64,000 bases of DNA from the NCBI RefSeq assembly GCF_003568845.1, contig NZ_CP030126.1, forward strand, positions 2,445,001 to 2,509,000. The letters are read 5' to 3'. Below, piece by piece: positions 25,946 through 35,609 of the stretch. Within the stretch, counting starts at the first letter, position 1. Each line of letters opens with the position of its first letter. The notes under the pieces were generated by a model, which searched no databases, was not told the DNA's origin, and was given only the letters and a program-made list of their open reading frames with translations. A program made the position numbers and the translations under genes. This DNA is from Indioceanicola profundi (GTDB lineage Bacteria > Pseudomonadota > Alphaproteobacteria > Azospirillales > Azospirillaceae).

Positions 25946-28473
25946 CGCAGGATTTCCTTCACGTCCAGGATGAGGAGGACCTCGCCATTCCCCAGCAGGG
26001 TCGTCCCGATATAACCCGGGATACTGGATAACAGCCCGTCCATGGGTTTCAGCACAGCATCCAACCGCTCACCGAACGCATCGACCTCCACCCCGGCCAT
26101 GCGCCCGTCCACCTCCACCACCAGCACGCGCGCATCCGCCGCCGGGTCGGGTGGCGGAAGGTCGGAGAGGCCGAGCAGGACGCCAAGACGGCGCAGGGGC
26201 ACCACGCGGTCGCGCAGGACGAAGGTGTCGTGCTGCTTGATGCGGATGATGCGGCTTCGCGGCAGGCGCACCGTTTCCGCCACCACATCCATCGGCACGC
26301 CCAGCCGGCGGTTGCCGACCTCCACGGTCAGGATGCGGACCGATGTGAGGCTGAGCGGCAGGGACAGCCGCACCGTGGCGCCCGCTCCCGGCACGGACTG
26401 CACCTCCACGCTGCCGCCGGCCTTTTCCATGGCGGCGCGGACGGCGTTCATGCCGACGCCCCGCCCCGACAGCTCCGACACCGCCTCCATGGTGGAGAGG
26501 CCGGCGGCGAAGATGAGCTGGATCGCCTCCTCGTCGCTGAGCGCCGCCGTCTGGTCGGCAGTCAGCAGGCCGTTCGCCAGGGCCTTGCGCCGCACGGCGT
26601 CCGCATCGATGCCGCGGCCGTCATCCGCGACCTCCACCACCACGCGGTCGCCGCCGCGATAGGCCCGGAGCGTCAGGGTCGCCGTGGCCGGTTTGCCGGC
26701 GGCGGCGCGCTGGTCGGGCGGTTCGATCCCGTGATCCAGACTGTTGCGGACAAGATGGAGGATCGGCTCGAAGAGCTGCTCGATCATCGTCTTGTCGGCT
26801 TCCGTCCCCTCCCCCTCCAGCACGAGCGTCACGGGCTTGCCCAGCCGGTGGGAGAGATCGCGCACCAGCCTGGGGAAGCGCTGGAAGACCTGACCGATGG
26901 GCAGCATGCGGATCTGCAGGACCATGCCGTGCATTTCCCGCGTCAGCCGGTCCAGGCTTCCATGCAGGTCGCGGAGTCCCCGCATCAGCGCAGCATCGCT
27001 GCCGCCCTGCCGGGCCATGTCGGCCAACCAGCCGAGGCCGTTCTTGGCGACCACCATTTCCCCGACCAGCCGCATCAGACGATCCACCCTGGCCTCGTCC
27101 ACCCGGAGCAGACGGGTCGTTCCAGGCTGGCCGGCGCGGTCCTCCGCCGCCGCATCAGGGCCACCGTCGGCGGGTCTGGCCGGGGCCGTGGGACGGCGCT
27201 GGCCGATGGCTCGCCGGATCGCCTGGATCAGCGCGTCCGGATCGCCGCCCGAGGCGGCCTTGTAGGCAGCCTCGATCTCCGGCGCCTCGTCCTGCCGCCC
27301 CTCGTAGAGAAGCGCATTGATCGCCACCGTGGCGGCGGAGGCGCGACGCCCGGCAAGCTCGTTCTCCGGCACGCCCGACATGGAGAGGAGCCGCACCTGC
27401 TCCGCCAGCAGCGTGGCGACGATGCCGGCATGCACCTCCCTTTCCGGGGCGGCGTCCAGCATGGCGGCAATCTCCGCATCCAGCCGGCTGCGCCACGCGG
27501 CCGGCATGTCCGGATGCTTGAGCTGCCAGACCATCCAGCGCAGGGCGGATGCCTCCCCGGACTCGGCGGAAAGCCGCGCCCGCAGGGCGGCACAGGATTC
27601 CGGCAGCCCTTCGGTCAGCCCCTCCCGCCATCTGCGGGCGATGTCGCGGAAGGAATCGTCCGTCGCGCCGCCGGCATCCTTTCCCCGGACCCGGATCAGC
27701 CGGACCGGTTCCACCGCAGTGATGCGGGCCTGGTCGAAAACGTAGCGGAAGACCTCCCGCAGCTCCGTCTCCCCGCCCAGCGCCAGCGCCCTGAAACCCA
27801 GCGCGCAGGTGAAGGGGTCCAGCTCGGCCGGGGCGGGCCATGGCGTGCGGGGCTCGATCCGCAGCGCCGCCAGCCCGTGGACATTCCGCAGGATGCGCAA
27901 CGGATCGTCGCCATTGAAGAAGCAGCCCGGCTCGGGATCGTATTCGACGAGGCAGAGGGCGGAGCCGGGTGCCGCCAGCAGCCGCTCCAGCGCGGCCATG
28001 CGCTCCGCCTCCCGGAAGCTGTCGAGCAGGTCGGAAGGACCGGTCTCGTCCGCAGCATCCACGGCCTCGACGGCCCCGTCCTCCGCTTCGGGATCGGCTT
28101 GCCGCCGGAGACGCTGAACGAGGCCCGCCGCCTCCGCGTCCGCCCCGGGCGGCAGCGCGTCGCGCGCTTCCAGCGCATCCAGCCAGCGGGCGGTGTGGTC
28201 CAGGCACTCCAGCAGCACATCGATCAGGCCGGCGCTGATGGCAAGCCGTCCCCCGCGCACCTGGTCCAGCACATCCTCCGCCGTATGCAGCGCCTGGGTC
28301 ATGGGGCGGAGATCGAAGATGCCCGACGAGCCCTTGAGGGTGTGGAAGACGCGGAACAGCGCCGCGATGCGCTCGGCGTCGCCGGGCGCTTTCTCCAGCG
28401 CCAGCAGGTGTTCGCCCGCTTCCTGGATCTGCTCCCGGCCTTCCGCCAGGAACTGCTGCATCAAGGGGTTCAC
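25942..28473 (-). CDS. cheA: Chemotaxis-type histidine kinase CheA
   Basis: The 843-residue kinase has, in order: an HPt (P1) domain with the phospho-acceptor His44 in FRVFHTLKGSSG; a long variable segment (about 130-430) with no clear CheY-binding P2 fold; a P3 dimerisation helix pair (LVGEMVVAKNGL); a P4 ATPase with LVRNSLDHGIE and DDGRGID; and a C-terminal CheW-like P5 (starts VRILTVEVGNRRLG). Unlike many alphaproteobacterial hybrid CheAs it has no receiver; instead a separate receiver gene precedes it, coupled by a GTGA overlap. The start is GTG 28473. It would phosphorylate the neighbouring receivers and CheB. Confidence 0.93.
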   Translation of the reverse strand: MNPLMQQFLAEGREQIQEAGEHLLALEKAPGDAERIAALFRVFHTLKGSSGIFDLRPMTQALHTAEDVLDQVRGGRLAISAGLIDVLLECLDHTARWLDALEARDALPPGADAEAAGLVQRLRRQADPEAEDGAVEAVDAADETGPSDLLDSFREAERMAALERLLAAPGSALCLVEYDPEPGCFFNGDDPLRILRNVHGLAALRIEPRTPWPAPAELDPFTCALGFRALALGGETELREVFRYVFDQARITAVEPVRLIRVRGKDAGGATDDSFRDIARRWREGLTEGLPESCAALRARLSAESGEASALRWMVWQLKHPDMPAAWRSRLDAEIAAMLDAAPEREVHAGIVATLLAEQVRLLSMSGVPENELAGRRASAATVAINALLYEGRQDEAPEIEAAYKAASGGDPDALIQAIRRAIGQRRPTAPARPADGGPDAAAEDRAGQPGTTRLLRVDEARVDRLMRLVGEMVVAKNGLGWLADMARQGGSDAALMRGLRDLHGSLDRLTREMHGMVLQIRMLPIGQVFQRFPRLVRDLSHRLGKPVTLVLEGEGTEADKTMIEQLFEPILHLVRNSLDHGIEPPDQRAAAGKPATATLTLRAYRGGDRVVVEVADDGRGIDADAVRRKALANGLLTADQTAALSDEEAIQLIFAAGLSTMEAVSELSGRGVGMNAVRAAMEKAGGSVEVQSVPGAGATVRLSLPLSLTSVRILTVEVGNRRLGVPMDVVAETVRLPRSRIIRIKQHDTFVLRDRVVPLRRLGVLLGLSDLPPPDPAADARVLVVEVDGRMAGVEVDAFGERLDAVLKPMDGLLSSIPGYIGTTLLGNGEVLLILDVKEILR

Positions 28474-28904
28474 GCCCGCCCCCCCTTGGGCGCCGGGGCG
28501 CCCGTCAGCACGGCGGCATAGAGGATCAGATCGTCCCCGGACACCGGCTTCACCAGATAGCAGTTGGCGCCGGCTTCCCGCGCGGCGGAAAGGTCCTGCA
28601 CCCCGGCCTCCGTGCTGGCCACCAGGGTGGGGACGGAGGACGCGGCGGGTTCCGCGCGCAAGGCCCGCAGGAAGGCCATCCCGTCCATCTTCGGCATGTT
28701 GACGTCGACGACCAGCAGGTCGAAGCGCCGGGTCAGCACCTTTTCCATGGCTTCGATGCCGTTGATCGCCTCCTCCACCTCGAAGCCGGCCCCTTCCAGC
28801 GCCGTGCGGTAATAGAGGCGGACGAGCGTGGCGTCGTCCACGACCAGCACCCGCCGGGCTGCCCCCTCCCTCCGCACGAACGGCAACGCCTCCTCAGCCG
28901 CCAT
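28470..28904 (-). CDS. CheY-like response regulator between cheR and cheA
   Basis: The 144-residue protein has a receiver domain from about residue 19: VVDDATLVRLYYRTAL, acceptor Asp in LLVVDVNMPKMDGMAF, then ASTEAG and Lys in LVKPVSGDD. A short N-terminal stretch precedes the domain and a basic tail follows. ATG 28904 overlaps the end of cheR by eleven bases, and its stop overlaps the GTG of cheA, so it is tightly coupled. It takes the place of the receiver that is missing from this CheA. Confidence 0.88.
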   Translation of the reverse strand: MAAEEALPFVRREGAARRVLVVDDATLVRLYYRTALEGAGFEVEEAINGIEAMEKVLTRRFDLLVVDVNMPKMDGMAFLRALRAEPAASSVPTLVASTEAGVQDLSAAREAGANCYLVKPVSGDDLILYAAVLTGAPAPKGGRA

Positions 28905-29772
28905 GGGACGTCCCCACCGGGCGTTGATAGACGATGGCATCGTCGAAACGGCACACCTGGAACAGGGGGGAGATGCGGCTCATCGATTCCGTGTGACCGA
29001 GGCAGATGTAGCCGCCGGGAGCAAGGCGGTCGTAAAGATTGTCCGCCGCTTGCCGGCGGGATTTCTCGTCGAAGTATATCAGCATGTTGCGGCAGAATAT
29101 GACATCGAACTCGCCATGGCGAGCCGTCTCCCCCTGGTCCATGACATTAGCGCGGGTAAAGCGGACGGAGCCGCGCAGATCTTCGGCAAGTCGGTAGCGG
29201 CCACCGTCCAGCCGTTCGAAATACTTTCCGATCAGGTAGGGCGACAGGCGCATCAGAGCGCGCTCCGCATAGACGCCCTCCTCCGCGGCCTGGAGGGCGC
29301 GGGTGTCGATATCGGTGCCGACGATCTCGATATCCCAGTCATCCACGCTGGGCCAGTTCTCCAGCAGCCAGATGGCGATGGAATAAGCCTCCTCCCCGGT
29401 GGAGCAGGGCATGGACCAGATGCGGATCGGCGCGCTTCGCCGCTTCCGGCTGGCGATCTGTCCCAGCAACGCGGAGGTGAGACAGCGGAACTGATGGTCC
29501 TCGCGGTAGAAATAGGTCTCGTTGATGGTGAAGGCGTTGATGAGCTGCTCCACCTCCGCCGTGTTGGTCAGAAGCTGACCGAAGTAGCTGATGAAGCTTT
29601 CAGCACCCGTGGCGGCCATGCGGTCGCGCAGCCGCCTGTCCACGTAATAGCGTTTGGACTCGCCGAAAATCATGCCGGTCCGGCGATAGAAGAATTCCGT
29701 GAAGCGGCGGAATTCCTCATCCCCGATGGCGATGTCGGGCGGGTCTGTCCGGCCTGGGCTGCGGGGCGTCAT
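28894..29772 (-). CDS. cheR: Chemotaxis protein methyltransferase CheR
   Basis: The 292-residue methyltransferase transfers methyl groups from S-adenosylmethionine to receptor glutamates. The N-terminal helical domain contains INETYFYRED (the family's T-x-F-x-R-E region), and the SAM-binding domain has IWSMPCSTGEEAYSIAI, VGTDIDTRAL, and DVIFCRNMLIYFD. No TPR tail or pentapeptide-binding extension was seen. ATG 29772 lies nine bases past the stop of the HEAT gene, with a weak ribosome site, so it probably depends on coupling. Its substrate should be the soluble MCP at the head of the operon. Confidence 0.93.
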   Translation of the reverse strand: MTPRSPGRTDPPDIAIGDEEFRRFTEFFYRRTGMIFGESKRYYVDRRLRDRMAATGAESFISYFGQLLTNTAEVEQLINAFTINETYFYREDHQFRCLTSALLGQIASRKRRSAPIRIWSMPCSTGEEAYSIAIWLLENWPSVDDWDIEIVGTDIDTRALQAAEEGVYAERALMRLSPYLIGKYFERLDGGRYRLAEDLRGSVRFTRANVMDQGETARHGEFDVIFCRNMLIYFDEKSRRQAADNLYDRLAPGGYICLGHTESMSRISPLFQVCRFDDAIVYQRPVGTSHGG

Positions 29773-29780
29773 CCGTCGGG

Positions 29781-30395
29781 TCAGCCCTTTGTGCCTTCGA
29801 TCCGGGCGATCGCGACCGATGCGGCGAAGACGACGAAAGGTTCCCCCGCGAACCGGGCGGCGAGGCGGCGCAGGGCGGGCACGGCCTCCCGCGTGCCGAC
29901 TTCCGCCAGGACGTCCAGTGCGGCGGCGCAGGCGTTGGGATGGGACTCCCGCTCCAGCATCCGGCACAGATGCAGGGTCGCCCGGTCGGCGGGCATGCCG
30001 CGGGCAAGCTCGGTGGACAGGACCCGCACATCCGCATCCGGGTCGGCCAGCAGGCTGGGCAGCCAGGGCTCGATATCCGCCGACAGCGCCCGAAGCGCGT
30101 CGAGCGCGCCGGTGCGGATTCCGGCATCGTCGGAGCGCAGGCAGGGCACGATCGCCCGGACGGCATCGTCCCCGCCGATGCCGACCAGCGCCGTCAGGAT
30201 GGCCTGGCGCACCGCCGGTTCCGTCTCCACCCGCAAGGAGTCGGACAGCAGCGGGATCGCGTCGGGACGGGACGCGCAGGCATGCGCCGCCTGCCGCCTG
30301 CATCCCGGCTCGGGGGAGCGCAGACCTTCCTCGATATCCTGCGGCGGCGATTCCTGGTGCGCCGCGGGGGCCGGTGTCCGCTTAACGAGAGGCAT
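29781..30395 (-). CDS. HEAT-repeat protein between cheB and cheR
   Basis: The 204-residue protein is built of about five HEAT/PBS-lyase-type helical repeats: for example AVRQAILTALVGIGGDDAV, GIRTGALDALRAL, DVRVLSTELARGM and AVPALRRLAARF. A Pro/Glu-rich start of about 30 residues precedes them. It has no membrane segment. HEAT repeats are protein-binding scaffolds. ATG 30395, with AGGA upstream, overlaps the end of cheB by 14 bases, and its stop is eight bases before cheR, so it is an integral operon member. It might bind CheB, CheR or the receptor array; this is inference. Confidence 0.75.
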   Translation of the reverse strand: MPLVKRTPAPAAHQESPPQDIEEGLRSPEPGCRRQAAHACASRPDAIPLLSDSLRVETEPAVRQAILTALVGIGGDDAVRAIVPCLRSDDAGIRTGALDALRALSADIEPWLPSLLADPDADVRVLSTELARGMPADRATLHLCRMLERESHPNACAAALDVLAEVGTREAVPALRRLAARFAGEPFVVFAASVAIARIEGTKG

Positions 30396-31521
30396 GGGTC
30401 CTGATCCCCTTGACGATGGCGGCGGCAATGTCCGGCAGCGGCGCGACGACATCGGCCCCGTCCCGCCGGACCAGGTCCCCCGGCATGCCCCAGACGATGG
30501 CCGTCTCCTCGGCTTCCGCGATGGCATGGCCGCCCCGCGCGCGCAGTTCGGCCATGGTCTCCGCCCCGTCATTGCCCATGCCGGTGAGCAGCACCCCTAA
30601 CAGCCGGCCCGGCTCGACATGCTGCATGGCGGTAGCAACCATACGGTCCACGCTGGGATGCCAACGGTAGGCGGGGGAGACCGGAACGGACAGCGCCACC
30701 AGCCCCGCAGGCCGCCGGCCGATCACCACGTCGGCGTCGCCCTGGGCGATGTAGGCATGTCCGGGAAGCAGCGGGGTCGGCCGGTTGACCTCCATCACGG
30801 TCATTGCGCAGGCGCGGTTCAGCCGTTCGGCGAAGATGCCGGTGAACATGGTCGGCATGTGCTGCGCCACCACGACGGGCCATGGGAAGTCGGCGGGCAG
30901 GCTGGTCAGGATGGTTTCAACCGCATGCGGTCCGCCGGTGGAGGCTCCCACAAGCACCATCCCCTCCCCGGCATCCCGCATCCCCAGCGGCTCCGGCGCC
31001 GGTGGTCGCAGCACGGGCCGGCGCAGGGCGGGCGGACGCGCGGGAGGCGGCGCCGGCGTAGCCAGACCGGATGCCGCCGAGCGGATCTGGTGCCGCACGC
31101 GCTCCGCCAGGCGCAGGCTGGAGCGCAGCTTGGCGCGCGAGGCGTCGCGGACCTTCTGCACCAGGGCCGGACGGATCGTGTCGATGCTGAGCGATACCGT
31201 GCCCTCGGGCTTGGCGATGAAGTCGACGGCGCCGAGATGCAGCGCCTCCAGCGTCGATTCCGCTCCGGCCTGGGTCAGGGAAGACACCATGACGACCGGG
31301 CACGGCGTCTCCAGCATCAGCCGGCTGAGACAGGTCAGACCGTCCATCACCGGCATGTTCACGTCCAGGGTGACGACGTCGGGCTGGAAGCTGCGGGCAA
31401 GCTCCAGGACCTCTACCCCGTTGCGCGCCACCGCAGTCTCGAAATCCCCTTCGGCCTCAAAGATGCCCGTGAGCAGCTTTCGCATCAGCGCCGAATCGTC
31501 GGCGATAAGAAGACGGATCAT
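30382..31521 (-). CDS. cheB: Protein-glutamate methylesterase CheB
   Basis: The 379-residue protein has an N-terminal receiver (IADDSALMRKLL, acceptor Asp in VVTLDVNMPVMDG, Lys in IAKPE), a Pro/Arg-rich linker (about 150-185) and the methylesterase domain with its catalytic triad: Ser in GASTGGPHAV, His in AQHMP, Asp in LTGMGNDGA. It removes methyl groups from, or deamidates, receptor glutamines and glutamates when phosphorylated by CheA. The start overlaps the CheW gene's stop as ATGA. It works opposite CheR in adaptation. Confidence 0.95.
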   Translation of the reverse strand: MIRLLIADDSALMRKLLTGIFEAEGDFETAVARNGVEVLELARSFQPDVVTLDVNMPVMDGLTCLSRLMLETPCPVVMVSSLTQAGAESTLEALHLGAVDFIAKPEGTVSLSIDTIRPALVQKVRDASRAKLRSSLRLAERVRHQIRSAASGLATPAPPPARPPALRRPVLRPPAPEPLGMRDAGEGMVLVGASTGGPHAVETILTSLPADFPWPVVVAQHMPTMFTGIFAERLNRACAMTVMEVNRPTPLLPGHAYIAQGDADVVIGRRPAGLVALSVPVSPAYRWHPSVDRMVATAMQHVEPGRLLGVLLTGMGNDGAETMAELRARGGHAIAEAEETAIVWGMPGDLVRRDGADVVAPLPDIAAAIVKGIRTHASR

Positions 31522-33050
31522 TCCCCACCGTCGGCAGCCCCGGATGCCATATCGGCCAAGCTGCCCGCCTCTTCGGCGTTCACCAGGCTCTCAGGCGACA
31601 ACAGCAGAATCATCCGGTCGGCCAGCCTCGCGATCCGGGTAATCACCTTCGCCTGCTCCGCCGACAACGCCGGAGCCTCGCTGATCGCGTCCACCGGTAT
31701 GCGCTGCACCCCGGTCACGCCATCCACCAGGAAGCCGATGCGGAGACCACGCAGGGACAGCACGACGATATGACGTTGCGCCGTGCCCGCCGCCGCCATC
31801 CCGAAGCGCCGCCGCTGGTCGATGACGGGAAGGACCGCCCCGCGGTGGTTGATGATGCCGGCCATGTGGGCGGGGGCCTGGGGCACTTCGGTCAGCAGCT
31901 CCGGCACCCGCACGATCTCGTCCACGGCGCCGATTGGCAGCCCGTACTCCCCCTTGCCCAACCGAAAGACGATGAACTGTTCCGTGACGCCCACGGCCCC
32001 GGTTTCCTGTTCCGCCATTGCGGCCTTCTCCTGGCTGGCGCCCGCCGCAAGGGCCTGGATCACCGCATCGCTCCGCAGTAGGTGGCCAGGGGAGAGGATG
32101 GAGACCAGCCGCTGCCCGCCTTCAAGGCGGCAGATGGCTTCGATGTCGCCCACGGCGTCGCGCGCCAGCAGGGCCGGCACCGGATCGGCCTCGTCCTCGC
32201 GGATGCGCAGGATTTCGCGGGCGCGGTCGATGACCAGCCCCACGGTGGCGTCCGCGTCGGGCGAAATCACCAGCACCTGCGCCCGCTCCTCCCCCGCGCC
32301 GCGCGGCAGGCCCAGAAGGGTGCGGGCGGAGACCAGCGGGACCAGACGACCCCGCAGGGTCACCACGCCAAGCACATGGCTCTGCGCATGGGGAACGCGC
32401 GATACGTTCGGCGGCAGGGAGACGATCTCCCGCACGGCCGCGATGGGAATCGCATATTCCTGCCGGTCCGCCTCGAAGCTGATCAACAGCCGTTCGGCCA
32501 CATTGGACCCACGCGCGCCAGCGCGGTCCGCCCTGGCGGCGGGTAGAGGCTGCCGGGCCGTTTTCGCCATGGTCGTGAAAATGCGGTCGAGCGTACGGTC
32601 AGGGTCCAGCACCAGCACGGTCGGTTCGCCCTCGCCGGTGCTGTACAGGCCGGCCAGGATTTCGCCCGTCGCATGCTCATCCCCGGCGGCCTCGATCCGG
32701 TCGGGGGCGATTTCGACCACGCCCGACAGGCGGTCGGCCAGCAGGGCCACCGGCGTCGCATGCTCGATCACGATCACGCGCGAGGCGGCGGTCGCCTCGG
32801 CCCGCGCGGTGCCGAGCAGCCGGTGCAGCCCCACGATGGCCGTGACTGTTCCACGCAGATTGGCCAGCCCCTCGACCCCGGCAGGGCTGAGCGGCACATC
32901 CATGATCTCCGGCAGCCGGATGACGCCGCTTACCCGCGACAGCGGGACGGCCAGCCGCTCCGCCCCCACATGGAAGAGCAGATGGGCGCGGTCCTGCGGC
33001 ATGGCCGGCAGATGCGGCCCCGCTTCGATGTAAGGGGCGATGGGCTCCAT
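31518..33050 (-). CDS. CheW scaffold protein with three CheW domains
   Basis: The 510-residue protein contains three CheW folds in a row: about 21-155 (LLFHVGAERLAVPLSRV), 186-325 (LISFEADRQEYAIPIAAV, then GVVTLRGRLVPLV) and 356-490 (FIVFRLGKGEYGLPIGAV, then GIINHRGAVLPVID). The first is the most diverged; the third is the most canonical. Ordinary CheW is one domain of about 150 residues that bridges CheA and receptors. Three in one chain could span several array positions. ATG 33050 is four bases after the MCP stop. Its stop overlaps the cheB start. Confidence 0.9.
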   Translation of the reverse strand: MEPIAPYIEAGPHLPAMPQDRAHLLFHVGAERLAVPLSRVSGVIRLPEIMDVPLSPAGVEGLANLRGTVTAIVGLHRLLGTARAEATAASRVIVIEHATPVALLADRLSGVVEIAPDRIEAAGDEHATGEILAGLYSTGEGEPTVLVLDPDRTLDRIFTTMAKTARQPLPAARADRAGARGSNVAERLLISFEADRQEYAIPIAAVREIVSLPPNVSRVPHAQSHVLGVVTLRGRLVPLVSARTLLGLPRGAGEERAQVLVISPDADATVGLVIDRAREILRIREDEADPVPALLARDAVGDIEAICRLEGGQRLVSILSPGHLLRSDAVIQALAAGASQEKAAMAEQETGAVGVTEQFIVFRLGKGEYGLPIGAVDEIVRVPELLTEVPQAPAHMAGIINHRGAVLPVIDQRRRFGMAAAGTAQRHIVVLSLRGLRIGFLVDGVTGVQRIPVDAISEAPALSAEQAKVITRIARLADRMILLLSPESLVNAEEAGSLADMASGAADGGE

Positions 33051-33054
33051 CTGA

Positions 33055-34998
33055 TCAGGTGCCGGAATTCTGGAGCTCGTCGGCGAGAGACGAGATTTCC
33101 TCGATGGCGGCGGCGAGATCTTCCGTACCGCGGGCCTGCTGGCCGGCCGCAGTGGCGGCTTCCGCGGCGGAGCGGCTGGCCTCTTCGGCGGCGGTGGCGA
33201 TCTCCTCGGTACCGGCGACGGCCTGCTCCACGGCCTCCAGGACGGCGGCGGCGGCGCGGGCGACCTCGTCATTGCCGGCGCGGAGCGCGTCCGTATCGGT
33301 TTCGATGCCGGCCAGGGTGGAGATGATGGTCCTGTTCTTCTGTATCTCGACCTCGGATGCCGCCACGCTCTGCTCCAGCTCCCGCCGGATCAGTTGCACC
33401 TGGTCCTGCATGGCGCGCACGGTGTCGCGGACCTGATCGGTGTTCTCCGCCGATTCCTGGGCCAAGTTGCGGATGTCGCCCGACACCACGGCGAAACCGC
33501 GGCCATGCTCACCCGCCCGCGCCGCCTCGACCGAACCGCTGACGGCCAGCATGTTCGTCTGGATGGAGACCCGGTCGATGGTCCCGACGATCTTGTCGAT
33601 CCGGCGGCCAACCTGTTCCAACGCGACCACCAGGCCCACGGCCTGCCGGGTCTGGCCCAGCGCCCGCTCGACGCCGGCGATCATCGCCTCCACATCGCCG
33701 CGGCCCTCCCGGACCAGCGTCGACAGCGTATTCACGCCCTGAAGGGCGTCGGCCGCGCTGGCGCGGGTCGAGCTGGCGTTCCGCTCGATCTGCGACAGGG
33801 CGGCGCTGGACTGCTGGGCGGCGGCGGCCTGCTGCTGGGCGCCGCGGCTGATCTGGTTGATCGCCGCCATGATCTGGGTGGCGGCCCCGGACAGCTCCTG
33901 CACCGTGGCCGACAGCTCCTCCGACGCCGAAGCCACCTCCTCGGCGCTGCGGATCAGGTCGGCGGCCTGACCCAGATCCTCGGCGAGGGTGGCAAGTTCG
34001 TGGGCGGCGGCCTGGGCCTGGTCCAGCGCCTGGGCCTGCTGCCCCAGCCCGCGCAGGGATTCCTCGGTCGCGGCCGACTGCTCCTCCGCCGCGGCGGCGA
34101 TCTGCTCGGCTCCCTTCTGAACCTCGCGCGCCGCCCGCTCCGCCTCCTGGGCGGAGGCCAGGATGCCGATGCTGCCCTCGACCAGGGTAGTCATCCCGGT
34201 GCGGATGCGTTCCAACGTGACGGCGACCTTGCGCCCATTCTCCGCCTCGGCGCGAGCCGCGGTCGCGGCGGCGGTGATGCCGGTCACGATGCCGTCCACC
34301 TCCTGCTGGATGCGGGCGACCAGGTCGGTGATCTCGCGCGCGCTCTTCTCCGCGGTTTCGGCCAGTACCCGCACCTCGTCCGCGACCACGGCAAAGCCGG
34401 CGCCGGCCTGTCCGGCCCGTGCCGCCTCGATTGCGGCGTTCAACGCCAGCAGGTTGGTCTGGTCCGCGATGTGGGCGACGGTTCCCACCACATTGCCGAT
34501 GCTGGCGGCCTGACGCTGGAGGTCCTGCACAAGCGCCACGGAGGCGGACTGCCGGTCCGCATTGGCCCCGATGGCGGCGATGGCTGCCGCGACCTGGGTT
34601 CCGCTTTCCGCCAGCACGATCTGGAGGTTCTCTGTCTTCAGCCGCGCCGCGCTTGCCCGCTCGCGGGCCTGCGCGAAGGAGGCCGCGATCTGGTTGATGG
34701 CGGCCAGGGATTCGTGCGAGGCGCTGGACGCCTGCTCAGCGCCCCGCGATATCTGTTCCATGGCGCGGCGGAGCTGCTCCGCCGCGGAGGCCGCCTGCGT
34801 GATGCTGCTGGCCATCTCGGCCGAGGCGGTGCCCAACCGTTCCGCCACCTGCTGCTGGCGCGCCTGCGACCGGGCGCGCTTGCGCTGGGCCGTGGCGCGG
34901 GCATTGGGGGCCTGCACGGGCGTCCTGTCTTCCGGCGCAGCGACGGTCCGTTCGGCGGCATTCTGCGTGTCGAACCGTGACTTCTTCACCAACGTCAT
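33055..34998 (-). CDS. Soluble methyl-accepting chemotaxis protein with tandem signalling domains
   Basis: The 647-residue protein is nearly all coiled coil and has no membrane segment, so it is a cytoplasmic receptor. It has two hairpin tips: residues 179-200 ([17 protein letters not shown], canonical) and 480-500 ([17 protein letters not shown], diverged). They are exactly 300 residues apart, and QISRGA at 82 and 382 keeps the same offset, so the protein looks like a 300-residue tandem duplication. No PAS, GAF or haem sensor domain is visible, so its input is unknown. ATG 34998 has AGGGG upstream. It heads the che run. Confidence 0.92.
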   Translation of the reverse strand: MTLVKKSRFDTQNAAERTVAAPEDRTPVQAPNARATAQRKRARSQARQQQVAERLGTASAEMASSITQAASAAEQLRRAMEQISRGAEQASSASHESLAAINQIAASFAQARERASAARLKTENLQIVLAESGTQVAAAIAAIGANADRQSASVALVQDLQRQAASIGNVVGTVAHIADQTNLLALNAAIEAARAGQAGAGFAVVADEVRVLAETAEKSAREITDLVARIQQEVDGIVTGITAAATAARAEAENGRKVAVTLERIRTGMTTLVEGSIGILASAQEAERAAREVQKGAEQIAAAAEEQSAATEESLRGLGQQAQALDQAQAAAHELATLAEDLGQAADLIRSAEEVASASEELSATVQELSGAATQIMAAINQISRGAQQQAAAAQQSSAALSQIERNASSTRASAADALQGVNTLSTLVREGRGDVEAMIAGVERALGQTRQAVGLVVALEQVGRRIDKIVGTIDRVSIQTNMLAVSGSVEAARAGEHGRGFAVVSGDIRNLAQESAENTDQVRDTVRAMQDQVQLIRRELEQSVAASEVEIQKNRTIISTLAGIETDTDALRAGNDEVARAAAAVLEAVEQAVAGTEEIATAAEEASRSAAEAATAAGQQARGTEDLAAAIEEISSLADELQNSGT

Positions 34999-35171
34999 AC
35001 GGACCCCTGATCAGGCGGAGGACTGGCTGGGCGGATGCCGGCCGGAATGGGCCGGGCAGGTGCGGAATTGCACCATATCCAGCTAATGGAAGGGCCGCAA
35101 TGCGTCCGCCCTAGAACGATCCTAATAACACCAATGGGTTAGCCTGATCGCGCGGGCAAGCCCGATCCGGT

Positions 35172-35609
35172 TCACTGCCGCGCGGGTCCCTCGTTGAGTA
35201 CGGTCCAGTACAGGCCCGCCGTCTTGATCATCTCCAGCAGCCCGTCGAAGTCGACCGGCTTCACCAGATAACTGTTGGCCCCGAGCTCATAGGCGCGGGC
35301 GACATCATGGTTCTCCCGCGAGGAGGTGAGGACCACGACAGGCGTGCGCCCCAGCGGGGCCGGCTGGGCGCGCAGCCATTCCAGCACCTCAAGGCCGGAG
35401 CGGCGCGGCAATTTCAGGTCCAGCATGATCAGGGCCGGCGGACCGGCATTCCCGCCCATGCCGGACAGGTAAGCGACGGCCTCGTCCCCGTCGCCGACCA
35501 CGGACAGCGGGTTCATCAGCTTGGCCTTGCCGAAGGCCCGCCGGATCAGGAGCTGGTCGTTGGGATCGTCCTCGACCAGCAGGATCGGCTCAACCCTGTC
35601 CGTCATCAT
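35172..35609 (-). CDS. Rcp1-like response regulator
   Basis: The 145-residue receiver belongs to the Rcp1 (phytochrome-partner) type: LLVEDDPNDQLLIRRAF, acceptor Asp in LIMLDLKLPRRSGLEV, VLTSSREN and Lys in LVKPVDFDGL. There is no output domain. Two ATGs (35609, 35606) follow GGGAGGGA; the gene overlaps the end of the CHASE-PAS kinase by 20 bases, so the two are translationally coupled and cognate. It ends 173 bases before the MCP start and may close its operon there. Confidence 0.92.
   Translation of the reverse strand: MMTDRVEPILLVEDDPNDQLLIRRAFGKAKLMNPLSVVGDGDEAVAYLSGMGGNAGPPALIMLDLKLPRRSGLEVLEWLRAQPAPLGRTPVVVLTSSRENHDVARAYELGANSYLVKPVDFDGLLEMIKTAGLYWTVLNEGPARQ

Noticed and set aside
26230-28521. 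763-residue open frame opposite cheA
   Set aside because: It is antisense to a complete CheA with all motifs; the composition is low-complexity and no domain is seen.
33394-34980. 528-residue Gly/Leu-rich open frame opposite the MCP
   Set aside because: Antisense to the repeat-rich MCP, whose codon bias opens the opposite strand. No domain or ribosome site.
22326-34998. A standard flagellar chemotaxis operon
   Set aside because: No flagellar, motor or CheZ gene is in the window, and the operon has non-standard members; motility is not claimed.
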